Virus record (IMG/VR): IMGVR_UViG_3300037882_004081
Coordinates: 38,729 to 102,728 of that record
Origin: a virus
DNA length: 64,000 bases
Direction: 5' to 3' (one strand)
Shown here piece by piece: positions 16,233 through 24,685 of this stretch. The notes below the pieces were generated by a model. It saw only the letters and a list, made by a program, of their open reading frames with translations, did no database searches and was not told the DNA's origin. Numbering within the stretch: the first letter of the stretch is position 1; every line of letters begins with the position of its first letter. The translations under genes and the position numbers were made by a program.

Positions 16233-18638
16233 CTACGCCAAGGCGGCATTCCCATTCTCATCCATACGGGCTTGAGACCGTTTTTCTAGCATCACTAAGG
16301 TAACGAGTGGCTCAATGAGACGGGCGAACAAACGCTCTTGGGAATCGTATTGCTGCTGACGGGTGGTCGCCTCACGTGCCATACGGTCGCTGTCTCGGGA
16401 CGCTTGTTCAAGTCCCAGTTCCTGTCCCGGTACGGTACGGCTGAATGACGCCAAGGTCTCCGTTTGGTCACCGAACAACGAGGCGTCGATAGCCTTGGAA
16501 CGCTGGAACTCCATGAAGCGCTCCACCGAGCCAGTCCACCCTTCCGCGTCAGCCTCCTTCGAGATCGCGCCACTCCGCACCAGTTCCTCCGCCGTCGGGT
16601 CCTTGCCGCTCATGATGCCGAGATAGGCGGCACGGTTCAGAGCACCAAAGTTCTTCGGTGAGTACCCAGCATCCACCATGCGCTTGATCAGATCCGAACG
16701 GCGGCGATTCAGATCGGAGAACGGCACCGCTCCCTTGCCCGCGAAGTATTTGCCATCCTTGGAGAACTTCCGTGCCATGTCGTCTCGGAACGCCATGTCA
16801 CGTTGCATCGCCGAGTTGTTCTCCGCAATGATCTCCTGCCCCTTGGCTTCCGTGTACATCGACGAAAGCTCAAGACCCACCGAACCAATCGTTGCCCCCG
16901 ACATGGCGGCACCTGCTATCCCGGCTTTACCGGCGAATGAAGCGCCGAGGCGACCAGCAAGCTGACCCAACAAACCGCGCCCAGCGGCTCCCCCGGCTGC
17001 AGTGGCTGCCGCGCCACCTACCGCCCCGGCGCTACCTGCTGCCGCCGCTGATGTCCCAGCACCACTCGCCGCTGCGGTGAGCGCTCTCGCGCCACCTCGT
17101 GTGAATAGACCAGAAGCCCACCCACCGAGACCGCGCAATCCACCCATTGCCGAGGAACCCAGGCGACCAATCCCAGCTTTTCCACCGAGTGACATCAGCG
17201 CCTTACCACCCGCTAGGGCACCCTTGGCGGCACCCAACCCTAGAATGGCACTAATAGCCGGGTTTTCGCGGACCATCTGAATGATGGTGCCAAGCTTCCG
17301 GTTTTCATCGAAGATTTCCTGCAGCCATGGAGGAATTGCGTTCGCCACTTCCGCTCTCATCGCGTCCACCCGCTCGTCGGCGCTTGTGATCTCCGGTACC
17401 AACGCCGAAGCAGATTGAGCAGTCAGCACGTTCCCACTGGGCTTCGAGGACTCCGCTTGGCGAACCTTTTGACCAGCCAACAGAGACTCACCCAAATCGA
17501 GGTCTCCGGGAAGCGATGAGGCCACTTGCTGAGCGGTGAGCAAGCGCATCGTTTCCGAGTTGCTCATGGTGTCACCACGATTCTGTTTGCTGAGAAGTGC
17601 CTGATAGTCCCCTCCGGTCATGCCCTGGCTCCGCAATACGCCCTTCGCGTAAGCTTCGTCCATTGCGGCGGCTTTTTGCTTTGCCACTAGCCCCGTGCCC
17701 CGGTGGGCGTTGATCCAATCGAGCGTTGACACCCCGGCAAAGCTCGCTTGGACGGCAGCTTCCCCGAACCTATCCATGCCCTTGGTACCAAGGAGTTTGC
17801 TCGTGTACTTGCCGAAGTCTTGCGCTGATCTTTCAATGGTGGCGGCAGCAATCAACTGCTTCTTGAGGAATTCAGCCCGCGCAATCTGGTCCATGCGGAG
17901 CGTGTCCTCGAACGACTCCTGGATTGTCTGGATGGATTTTTGCGCCGACAACCCTTCGGAACCAAGCGACGACACCAGCGACATCACCTCCTCATATTGG
18001 TCGACATCCTGACGGAGCCCACCAAGCAGCAGACCCTGCAACGTCGCAATGTCACCAGCACTCGCGCCAGCGAGTTTCCCCGCACTGGCTGAGTTGCTCA
18101 ACCGGGATGAATCCGCGTCGGTGAGCACAGAAGCTTCCCCGCGACGAGTGGCGCGGAACACCCCCACTTGGCTCGCACGGATCGTGGCGGCGTCCGCGCT
18201 ACTCCACCCACCCTCTTTCGCGATCCTCTTGAGCTTCGCCGCTTCGGTGTTGATGAAAGTCCCGAGATTACCGAGTTCGTTTTGGAACGCCGCCGTACCC
18301 CGATAAGTCTTGCGCACCATGTCGCTCCACCCGATCGTGAGAGCCCCGATTTCGCCAGCCGCCTTTACCCCAGTACCGAATGCCACCGCCACCTTTTTCC
18401 AGGCATTTTCCACCCGCTCACTGAACCTGATGACGCTGGTAGCACTCGCAGTGGTGGTGCTATCCAGTTGGGTGATGGCAGCAGCAAGGCTGGAAGTGCC
18501 CTGGGTTGCGCTACGGCTCGCGCTGGTGATACCGGAAAAAGCTGCCGACACCTGACCACCCATGGCGGCGGAGGCAGCTTCGCCCCTTCTCATCTCCGTG
18601 ATGAGTTGGGACATGAATGAGTCTAGGATTCCGGCCAT
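16233..18638 (-). CDS. Tail tape measure protein, 801 aa
   Basis: Long, Ala/Gly/Ser-rich and mostly helical. A central hydrophobic Gly/Ala stretch (about residues 455-600, with AAASGAGTSAAAAG and similar) is typical of tape measures and forms the membrane-inserting part. N- and C-terminal parts are charged and helical. It sets tail length and is ejected with DNA. At about 800 residues a tail of roughly 120 nm would be expected from the usual length rule. It starts divergently from the next plus-strand gene with only 17 bases between starts. Confidence 0.85.
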   Translation of the reverse strand: MAGILDSFMSQLITEMRRGEAASAAMGGQVSAAFSGITSASRSATQGTSSLAAAITQLDSTTTASATSVIRFSERVENAWKKVAVAFGTGVKAAGEIGALTIGWSDMVRKTYRGTAAFQNELGNLGTFINTEAAKLKRIAKEGGWSSADAATIRASQVGVFRATRRGEASVLTDADSSRLSNSASAGKLAGASAGDIATLQGLLLGGLRQDVDQYEEVMSLVSSLGSEGLSAQKSIQTIQESFEDTLRMDQIARAEFLKKQLIAAATIERSAQDFGKYTSKLLGTKGMDRFGEAAVQASFAGVSTLDWINAHRGTGLVAKQKAAAMDEAYAKGVLRSQGMTGGDYQALLSKQNRGDTMSNSETMRLLTAQQVASSLPGDLDLGESLLAGQKVRQAESSKPSGNVLTAQSASALVPEITSADERVDAMRAEVANAIPPWLQEIFDENRKLGTIIQMVRENPAISAILGLGAAKGALAGGKALMSLGGKAGIGRLGSSAMGGLRGLGGWASGLFTRGGARALTAAASGAGTSAAAAGSAGAVGGAAATAAGGAAGRGLLGQLAGRLGASFAGKAGIAGAAMSGATIGSVGLELSSMYTEAKGQEIIAENNSAMQRDMAFRDDMARKFSKDGKYFAGKGAVPFSDLNRRRSDLIKRMVDAGYSPKNFGALNRAAYLGIMSGKDPTAEELVRSGAISKEADAEGWTGSVERFMEFQRSKAIDASLFGDQTETLASFSRTVPGQELGLEQASRDSDRMAREATTRQQQYDSQERLFARLIEPLVTLVMLEKRSQARMDENGNAALA

Positions 18639-18655
18639 TACGATACCTATACAGG

Positions 18656-18979
18656 ATGGCTTGGATGTACGACTTTGGACTTGAAAGGGGCGACGTGGTA
18701 GAGCAAGTTCGTGCTTGGGTGTCCGAGTGGATTGACGAAAACAACGACCTTATCACGAAAACCCTGACGGCCCGCCAGTTGCTTGTACTGGTGGATATGA
18801 AGGACGGAATCAACGTTGCCAACGACTTTTCGTGGATATTCCCCGACGAGCCCACCAAACAACTGTTCGGGTTGCTCAGTTACGGTGGTCCTACGACTCG
18901 CCGTCTTGGACTTGGAGATTGGCTTGAAAAGAAGTGTCAGGATGAAGCCGATAAGTCCCTACTTTTAGCACTCAAATGA
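18656..18979 (+). CDS. Hypothetical protein, 107 aa
   Basis: Start chosen at the ATG giving MAWMYDFGLERGD; a frame to 18617 overlaps the tape-measure start. The protein is acidic, helical and has no recognised motif. Its stop overlaps the next gene's start (ATGA), so the two are coupled; their position next to the tape measure suggests a structural or assembly role, which is inference. Confidence 0.65.
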   Translation: MAWMYDFGLERGDVVEQVRAWVSEWIDENNDLITKTLTARQLLVLVDMKDGINVANDFSWIFPDEPTKQLFGLLSYGGPTTRRLGLGDWLEKKCQDEADKSLLLALK

Positions 18980-19755
18980 CATTCTCATCCCGCATCCTCA
19001 TCGGACACGACAAGAAGTGGTTCCACGCGCTCACGCTTCAGGATCTCATCCTTTACGGTGAACGTCCAGTCCTCACACCGCAGGATGATCTTGAAAACCG
19101 CTTTGCAATGGCGGGTTTGCACGACTACAAGCAGGCACTCGCGATCACCGTTGAGTGGTATGAACGCACTATGCCGGTGCTGATTTTCCATGAGCTTGCC
19201 GGTACCACCAGCACCGATGCGATTGACCTACAGTATGGGGAATCCAACACCCCCGAAATCAAGTTCTCACGGTCGATCCGTCTCCCCGCTTCCATTAAAC
19301 AGGACCCGCTCAAGCGCAGGTGGACTCCCGAGGGAATGGTGGCTCGCCAGAACGGTGAGATTTACCTCAGCCCGTATCACCTCGCCCAGATGAACTACAC
19401 ACCGGGCGTAGGTGACTTCGTGATCTATCGGGCCGAGGTTTACGAGGTGACGAGCGTACAAGCTCAGCCGACCGACTACTGGTTGCAAACTGGCATCCCA
19501 CTCCACGTTCAAATCATGATCAAAGGAGCGACACTTCCAAATGACACCAGCTGTCTGGAGTGTTTGGCACTCGAAAGCCCTCCTGGCCTTCAGTGCGACG
19601 CTGAGGGAGTCCCGGCTATGCAACAACTTGCGCCCATTGACCCCTTCCCGGCTTCACCCCCAGGCAACCAGTCTCCGGTTGCCCCCGTGTCCACCATCAC
19701 TCCGCTGGTGTCCGGGCCACTGGACGTTGGCCCGTACGATCCGCAGGACATCTAA
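18976..19755 (+). CDS. Virion-associated protein, possibly neck/head-tail connector, 259 aa
   Basis: The segment from about residue 130 (EIYLSPYHLAQMNYTPGVGD, then a strand pair and a YWLQTG turn) recalls neck proteins of T4-like phages. The C-terminus is a Pro-rich tail of about 40 residues. It lies beside the tape measure. The match is by general pattern only, so the family is uncertain. Confidence 0.6.
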   Translation: MTFSSRILIGHDKKWFHALTLQDLILYGERPVLTPQDDLENRFAMAGLHDYKQALAITVEWYERTMPVLIFHELAGTTSTDAIDLQYGESNTPEIKFSRSIRLPASIKQDPLKRRWTPEGMVARQNGEIYLSPYHLAQMNYTPGVGDFVIYRAEVYEVTSVQAQPTDYWLQTGIPLHVQIMIKGATLPNDTSCLECLALESPPGLQCDAEGVPAMQQLAPIDPFPASPPGNQSPVAPVSTITPLVSGPLDVGPYDPQDI

Positions 19756-20204
19756 CGAGCCCGTGCGGCACGAAGGAGTTCCTTGATGCGTGGTTCTGGC
19801 TTCCAGTAGTTTGGACCTTTCGTGACCTTTCCGTTTCCATCGTAGGACGCACTCCCGTCCTCGTTGAGTTTGGAGGCGTTGGACTCCATGATGATTTCGA
19901 GAATCTCGTTGAGTGGGAGCCCGAATTTCGCGGCTTCGCTGTGAGCGTACACGCACAGGTCGCCCAACAGGTCACCAATTTCAACGAGCAGGTCCAATTC
20001 CTGTTCATCTTCCAGTACCCCAGCAACCGCACGGCTGTCCAAAATGTCGTCAATTTCATCGACTTCCCCGTGGAGCGTCTTGGCGAGTCCGGTCAGACGG
20101 GTACGCCAGTCCTCATTCAGTGCCGAGATGGTGGGGTATTCGGCAGTAGGCAAGCGGTACATCTGGTTGAAGCCACCACACGATTCAAGGAGTTGTTTCG
20201 TCAT
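19752..20204 (-). CDS. MazG-like nucleotide pyrophosphohydrolase, 150 aa
   Basis: Residues 47-51 (EVDEI) and 75-82 (E..D...D) are the acidic Mg-binding motif of the all-alpha NTP pyrophosphatase family, and the C-terminal block (ESNASKLNEDG, then GKVTKGPNYWKPEP) is diagnostic of phage MazG-like proteins. It hydrolyses (d)NTPs to monophosphates, possibly affecting the nucleotide pool or (p)ppGpp level. Start at MTKQLLESCGG; upstream lies a terminator. The stop shares four bases (CTAA) with the stop of the convergent gene. Confidence 0.88.
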   Translation of the reverse strand: MTKQLLESCGGFNQMYRLPTAEYPTISALNEDWRTRLTGLAKTLHGEVDEIDDILDSRAVAGVLEDEQELDLLVEIGDLLGDLCVYAHSEAAKFGLPLNEILEIIMESNASKLNEDGSASYDGNGKVTKGPNYWKPEPRIKELLRAARAR

Positions 20205-20226
20205 AGACCATATGAGAAAACACAAA

Positions 20227-20256
20227 CGAGGGGCGGGAGTTGCCCCCCGCCCCTCG
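20227..20256 (-). terminator. Intrinsic terminator after DUF932-like gene
   Basis: An 11-bp GC-rich stem (CGAGGGGCGGG with its complement) and an 8-base loop; on the minus strand it is followed by TTTGTGTTTTC. It lies just past the stop of the 392-residue gene. Confidence 0.85.
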
Positions 20257-20277
20257 CACACACCGCACCAACGATCC

Positions 20278-21456
20278 TTACGCTTCCGCAAGGATCGAAG
20301 CTTCCTCAGCGCTCAGCGCTGCCGCCTTTTCCGGATCACCGGCTTGGAGGTAAAACGCCTTGGCATTTTCGAACACCACGTCTTTGTCGGGCTTGACCCC
20401 TTCCAGATCGAAGCTGTCGGAGCCGAGCCAGTCACCCACCAGACCGAACAGCCGTGGGGCGAGGTTCGGGGTGTAGTGGGTGGCGCACTCCGTGGCGATT
20501 TGGATGAGTTGGTAGGCCGACAGTCCGATTGGGCAGTTGGCGCGAAGCTTGTGAGGCAGGTCGGTCAGCGTCACCACGCCGATTTCGCTGAGTTTCGGGG
20601 CGATCACGGCGGCGAGACCGCGACGGATGCTGTTGACCTTCTCGTCTTCACCACGGAGCGAGCGAAGCAGTTCCATCGCCATCGCGATCGACGCCGAGGT
20701 GTGCAGGGACTCGTCGATGCGGCTCTTCAGCATCATGATGCCGTGTTCGTCCACGTGGCGCAGGTACTTCTGGACGGTGACCGCTGGAGTGAGGTTCTTG
20801 GAGCTAGGAACCGGCGAGCGGAACGCGGAACTCATCGCCACCATCCCGTTGGAGCACACTTGGCGCAGCATGGCAACGAAGCTCTGCATTTGGCCATATC
20901 CGTCCATCGGGATTTGAAGCGCCACTTCCGGGTTGTGGTGGTCGCCCTTGCCGAATTCGAAGGAACCCGCAACATCCCGGTACAGGATGATCTGTCCGTC
21001 GCTGTAGCTGAACGCCTTCAGGAGCCCTTCCTCCATGAGCGGGGCGGCGACCGTTTCCAGACCCTTGGGGCTGAACCGGCAAGCGCTGTCGCTGGTGACC
21101 GCAAGGGCGCGGGTGCCATTTTCCACGGCGACCGTAACCATCACGTCACGACCCTTGTCGTTGCGCTTGGCCACAGCGCGTTCGAAGACCTCTTGGTGCG
21201 AGAAGAGATTGAAGACCGACTTGGGCACCCCGATCAGTCCGGTCAGGGAAGCCCAAAAGCGGGCGGTCGTGCTGACCGTCATGCCGCCAATGCCAATGTT
21301 GTTGTCGGCGACGACGCGCAGTTCGTTCATCGGAATCCGGGCGAACTCCATCGAGGGAACCAAGCTCCAGTCGGTCGAGCGGGAGAAGGAGGCTTCCCGG
21401 CGACGGGCTGGCTGGATGGTGCGGTCAGGATTGGCGAATGGGTTGTTGGTGCTCAT
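20278..21456 (-). CDS. DUF932-like protein, 392 aa
   Basis: The N-terminal third (VSTTARFWASLTGLIGVPKS) and the segment VCSNGMV followed by a Ser/Arg-rich helix recall DUF932 phage/plasmid proteins of unknown function. It has its own extended -10 promoter and its own terminator, so it forms a single-gene unit and is probably strongly expressed. The leader of about 37 bases is A/C/T-rich without a Shine-Dalgarno. Start chosen at MSTNNPFANP; the frame reaches further upstream into the promoter. Confidence 0.75.
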   Translation of the reverse strand: MSTNNPFANPDRTIQPARRREASFSRSTDWSLVPSMEFARIPMNELRVVADNNIGIGGMTVSTTARFWASLTGLIGVPKSVFNLFSHQEVFERAVAKRNDKGRDVMVTVAVENGTRALAVTSDSACRFSPKGLETVAAPLMEEGLLKAFSYSDGQIILYRDVAGSFEFGKGDHHNPEVALQIPMDGYGQMQSFVAMLRQVCSNGMVAMSSAFRSPVPSSKNLTPAVTVQKYLRHVDEHGIMMLKSRIDESLHTSASIAMAMELLRSLRGEDEKVNSIRRGLAAVIAPKLSEIGVVTLTDLPHKLRANCPIGLSAYQLIQIATECATHYTPNLAPRLFGLVGDWLGSDSFDLEGVKPDKDVVFENAKAFYLQAGDPEKAAALSAEEASILAEA

Positions 21457-21499
21457 AAGATAGGTGGGTAGTGGATTAGTGGTGATTAGTAAGTATGGT

Positions 21500-21528
21500 A
21501 TTTTAACACACTCTTGGCGTTTTGTCAA
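21500..21528 (-). promoter_or_regulatory. Sigma70-type promoter of DUF932-like gene
   Basis: Minus strand: TTGACA, 17 bases, TAAAAT, with extended -10 TGT and the shared AC flank and GTGTG spacer end. It lies in the 75-base gap after the helicase stop. Confidence 0.88.
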
Positions 21529-21531
21529 GTC

Positions 21532-22806
21532 CTAGCCAATGATCATGGCTCCGGCGTCGTGCTGGGCAGCTTCCATAGCAGCACGCTCTTCAGCGGCGGA
21601 AGGACGCCATCCGCCATGCTGCAACTCCTTCAGGTAAGCCTCGCGGCGAGCCTTAAGAGCCTGCAGGGCGCGGATGCTGTCCACCCGCTTCATGATCGCG
21701 ACGTGCTGGGATTTGACTTGGGTGGTCACGTGGACCAATTCACGGGCTTTTTCGAGGTCGCTCGTCATTTGCACCCAAGCCTGCCCGCCCCCTTCCACTT
21801 CCACTTGGTTGAAGCGGTTCACTGGGTCGGCCCAATGGACGAAGCTCATATTACTGTTGGTGCTCTGGACGATGTTCTTGCGGGTTCCCTTGAACTGGCG
21901 AAGCACCCGACCCGCCATTTGCTTGCAAACGCTCTCCGTGTGGGTGTCCCGCACAAACACCGTCTTGAGGCTTGGGACGTCGAGCCCTTCGCTCAGGATC
22001 GACATTGACACTAGCACCTGCAGGTCCCCATTACCAAGGTCGTCGATCATTTCTTCGCGTTTCTGATACGGCGTGCTGCCCGAAATAAGCTCTGCGCGGT
22101 GTCCGAGTGCCCGGAGCATGTTGACCGCTTCCGTGCAGTCAGCCAAGGTCAGGAAGAACATGACGGACTTGCCGAATACGTCCTGCTTGTCGTGCCACGC
22201 ATTCACCACCGAAGCCGGGTTGTAGGCGGAAAGTTGGTAGAAGTCGAATTCCGCCAGATATCCCTGCTCGATCAGGAACCGGTAACCACAATCGGTGATG
22301 CGGTGCTGGAAAAGGAGCGTCGCATGGTCGCCACGGCTGGGGGTGGCGCTGAGTCCGAGGCTGTACTGGGGGAGGATCGTGTTGGCGACCACTTGAGCGG
22401 TCGAGCAGGCATCGTGGTGGCACTCATCAACCACGTAGAAGCGAAGCGGCTTCTGCATGATCGGGTTGTTTTTGACCTTCTCGCCATCCCACATGAGGAT
22501 TGGGAACAACTGGTCCTGTGGCACCATCGGGCCATTGGAACCCGGCCAGCGTGACACCCGGTTTTCCTCGACCACTTGATTCAGGAGGTTAGACTTGCCT
22601 GCCATCCAGCCGATTCCCACGTCCTGTGGTGCAAACCCAAGGGATGGGGCAACTTCGTGGATGAAACGATCAGCGACGCGGAGCGCCATGGCGCTCTTTC
22701 CGCTAGCCGTTGGGCTCTCGATGAGTTGGGTTGTGTACTTGGCCCATCCGGCAGTCGCCTTGTCGGTGATGCGGATTTGGTAGTCACGTGGTTCGAGTTG
22801 CTTCAT
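21532..22806 (-). CDS. SF2 helicase, UvsW-like, leaderless start, 424 aa
   Basis: Motifs in order: Walker A SPTASGKS (31-38), DECHH at 127-131, SATPSR near 153, and QMAGRVLR (motif VI) near 315. This is a DEAD/DEAH-type helicase of the UvsW/RecG-like group used in branch migration and origin control in T4. The start (MKQLEPRDYQ) is set by a promoter whose -10 ends five bases upstream, so the transcript is predicted to be leaderless. The last 80 residues are helical and charged. Confidence 0.9.
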   Translation of the reverse strand: MKQLEPRDYQIRITDKATAGWAKYTTQLIESPTASGKSAMALRVADRFIHEVAPSLGFAPQDVGIGWMAGKSNLLNQVVEENRVSRWPGSNGPMVPQDQLFPILMWDGEKVKNNPIMQKPLRFYVVDECHHDACSTAQVVANTILPQYSLGLSATPSRGDHATLLFQHRITDCGYRFLIEQGYLAEFDFYQLSAYNPASVVNAWHDKQDVFGKSVMFFLTLADCTEAVNMLRALGHRAELISGSTPYQKREEMIDDLGNGDLQVLVSMSILSEGLDVPSLKTVFVRDTHTESVCKQMAGRVLRQFKGTRKNIVQSTNSNMSFVHWADPVNRFNQVEVEGGGQAWVQMTSDLEKARELVHVTTQVKSQHVAIMKRVDSIRALQALKARREAYLKELQHGGWRPSAAEERAAMEAAQHDAGAMIIG

Positions 22807-22811
22807 ATAAT

Positions 22812-22840
22812 AACATACCACACCTGTCAAGCTTTGTCAA
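22812..22840 (-). promoter_or_regulatory. Sigma70-type promoter, leaderless, for helicase
   Basis: Minus strand: TTGACA, 17 bases, TATGTT, extended -10 TGG. The spacer itself holds a second TTGACA. The -10 ends five bases before the ATG at 22806. Confidence 0.85.
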
Positions 22841-22869
22841 GTCCTTACTCCCCCTTGGAGAACACGAGA

Positions 22870-22983
22870 CTACGGAAGAGCTTTATCGAGCAACCTAAGA
22901 AACCCCCATAGGACAACCTGGGATAGGAGGATACCGAGTATCACTGCGGAACCATAGAACCAGATGTGCCTCATAGCCCTCAT
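22870..22983 (-). CDS. Very small membrane protein, 37 aa
   Basis: A short frame (MRAMRHIWFYGSAVILGI...) with one hydrophobic span of about 22 residues and a charged tail (RLLDKALP). It lies between a terminator and the helicase promoter. The reading frame continues upstream without a stop, but only the segment after the hairpin looks protein-like. Function unknown; it may not be translated. Confidence 0.45.
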   Translation of the reverse strand: MRAMRHIWFYGSAVILGILLSQVVLWGFLRLLDKALP

Positions 22984-23000
22984 ACCTACCCATATATGAA

Positions 23001-23033
23001 GAGGGCCACCGAGTGTGCTGCTCGGTGGCCCTC
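23001..23033 (-). terminator. Strong hairpin, probable terminator
   Basis: A perfect 13-bp stem (GAGGGCCACCGAG and complement) with a 7-base loop, 45 bases past the stop of the 153-residue gene. The U-run after the stem on the minus strand is weak (TTCATATAT), so efficiency is uncertain. Confidence 0.7.
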
Positions 23034-23077
23034 CCCCTATGCTATCTGTACTCTGGTGTGCCCCCACACCAAAAGGC

Positions 23078-23539
23078 TTAGACGCCCCACTCGGACGGCG
23101 AAGGCACCGCACCGAAGCCAGCGGTGGTGTCGCCGACGGTCGAGAGACCGGCTTTCCCGTTCTGGGCGGACGCGATGTCCACTTGGCCGAGGAAAGGCTT
23201 GCCGTTGTGGGTCAAGTCGACGCGCACGGTCGTGGAACCGTCAACGCCGCGAGTTTGCAACTTGATCTTGGTGTACTTGCTGCGAACGGACGCCAGAGCT
23301 TCGCCACCGGGCTTGATGGTGATGGCGGAACCGAGGTTTGCCCAGGACGAACCATTGTACTCCTGGACTTGCACGACGGCGTCGTACCCGGCTTTCGGGT
23401 CCATCGCCTTGTCGTGTTGAGTCAGGTTGGTCAGGATGATCTGGAACGGGCCAGTGCTCTTGTGGAGCGTGAGGTTGAGCGCGTCAGCGACGGCTGCAGC
23501 GGCTGGGCAATTGACTTGGAAGACGGAGTTAGCGGCCAT
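23078..23539 (-). CDS. Probable abundant virion protein, 153 aa
   Basis: An Ala/Thr/Gly-rich, beta-type sequence with few aromatic residues, no Cys after residue 11, and very even use of C-ending codons. It is followed by a strong hairpin and preceded by an A/C-rich leader (CCAATCCAACCACTACC then ATG). This resembles highly expressed phage structural genes such as head decoration proteins. No family is recognised and the role is inferred from composition. Confidence 0.7.
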   Translation of the reverse strand: MAANSVFQVNCPAAAAVADALNLTLHKSTGPFQIILTNLTQHDKAMDPKAGYDAVVQVQEYNGSSWANLGSAITIKPGGEALASVRSKYTKIKLQTRGVDGSTTVRVDLTHNGKPFLGQVDIASAQNGKAGLSTVGDTTAGFGAVPSPSEWGV

Positions 23540-23556
23540 GGTAGTGGTTGGATTGG

Positions 23557-23919
23557 TTACTGAGTGGCGGAACCCTGGTTATCCGGGACAATCCGGAGAA
23601 ACAGGTTACGGATGCCGTTCACGATCATTTCCTGCCGATAGGCTTTGAACGGGAGTACCGTCACGCCACCGGGCCTGTAATGACCACGTTTTGCATTGGC
23701 TGCTTGTTCCTTAGCCGCCTGAGCACCCTGCCGAAGGTCTTCCAAGACCGCCGTCCGCACGTGTTCGTACAGTTCGTCAGTCGGTGGAGTGACCCGCATC
23801 AGTAGTTCCCCACTCTTCCCCTTCTCCACCCATTTCAGGGCGGTTACTAGGTTGAGTCGCTCGAAACGGCTGGTCAACAGACCAACCACTCCATCAGCGA
23901 ACGGGTTCCTTAAGCTCAT
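23557..23919 (-). CDS. Hypothetical protein, 120 aa
   Basis: Basic, helical protein with a Gln/Ala-rich central helix (RQGAQAAKEQAANAKRG). It lies 17 bases upstream of the abundant-protein gene. No motif is recognised. The start MSLRNPFADG is the only ATG that fits. Confidence 0.65.
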   Translation of the reverse strand: MSLRNPFADGVVGLLTSRFERLNLVTALKWVEKGKSGELLMRVTPPTDELYEHVRTAVLEDLRQGAQAAKEQAANAKRGHYRPGGVTVLPFKAYRQEMIVNGIRNLFLRIVPDNQGSATQ

Positions 23920-23967
23920 CGTGGATAGCTAAGTGGTGACTCCGCGTATTATTCCAGACCCTAAACG

Positions 23968-24312
23968 TTAAGGCTTGGGAGCCATTTGCGCGTTGGCTCG
24001 GATGGCCTCAACAACGGGTTGCAACTCGGTGAGGGACTGCAGGATGATGGCTTGTTCCTGCAGCGATTTGCCTAGATAGGCACCGTGTTTCCACGCGACC
24101 TCAACTGCTGCCGCCAGATTGACGACCGCCGACAGATTGACCGACACGGGTACCGGTTCCGACGGAGCCTCCGGTTTTGGTTCATCAGCTTTTACTGCAT
24201 GCGAAACCGGCTCTAGTGGCACTTCCATTTTGGGCTCTTCAGCCGAGTAAGATGGGGCTGGTGTCAATGGCTCAGCCGGACCCGTCCCCCTTAGCGCTCT
24301 GTCTTTAATCAT
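23968..24312 (-). CDS. Hypothetical protein with Pro/Glu-rich N-terminus, 114 aa
   Basis: The start MIKDRALRGTG is chosen, four bases after the upstream stop; five more residues are possible. The first 55 residues are Pro/Glu/Ala-rich and likely disordered; the second half is a helical domain (LAAAVEVAWKHGAYLGKSL). Such an architecture is common in virion accessory or scaffolding-like proteins, but the function is unknown. Confidence 0.6.
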   Translation of the reverse strand: MIKDRALRGTGPAEPLTPAPSYSAEEPKMEVPLEPVSHAVKADEPKPEAPSEPVPVSVNLSAVVNLAAAVEVAWKHGAYLGKSLQEQAIILQSLTELQPVVEAIRANAQMAPKP

Positions 24313-24316
24313 GGCA

Positions 24317-24685
24317 CTACAGAACACCCAATCGCTTCAGGTACTGATAGGCCAACCAGACCAGAATGTTTACCGTCCAAGCGGGTATCCGGTCACCGAA
24401 CACCGTCATGACGAGTTCCACGATCGCGGACTGCTTCTCGGACTTTCCGATGTCCTGCCGGGAGATCTTCAAACACCACCCCGCGACAATCTCGAAATCA
24501 CCGATCGTGAGACCGGGTTTTCCATCCAGCATCGTCATTTTGAGGAACGACGCCTGACAAAACTTCGCAACCGGCGAAAGCCAAAGTTTGATTTTCGACT
24601 TGGCAGTAGCAAACCTGAAGTCCCTGGCGACTGATTCAGTCGCCATGAACCCATCCTGACGAAGTTGTTGAATGCGGGCGCTCAT
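24317..24685 (-). CDS. Hypothetical protein, 122 aa
   Basis: Helical protein with a basic N-terminal half and a mildly hydrophobic C-terminus (AWTVNILVWLAYQYLKRL) that could associate with membrane. It is coupled to the upstream gene (4-base ATGA overlap). No family recognised. Confidence 0.6.
   Translation of the reverse strand: MSARIQQLRQDGFMATESVARDFRFATAKSKIKLWLSPVAKFCQASFLKMTMLDGKPGLTIGDFEIVAGWCLKISRQDIGKSEKQSAIVELVMTVFGDRIPAWTVNILVWLAYQYLKRLGVL

Noticed and set aside
20044-21471. Long plus-strand frame (475 codons)
   Set aside because: Antisense of the DUF932-like gene, whose promoter and terminator fit the minus strand; the composition is typical of a GC codon shadow.
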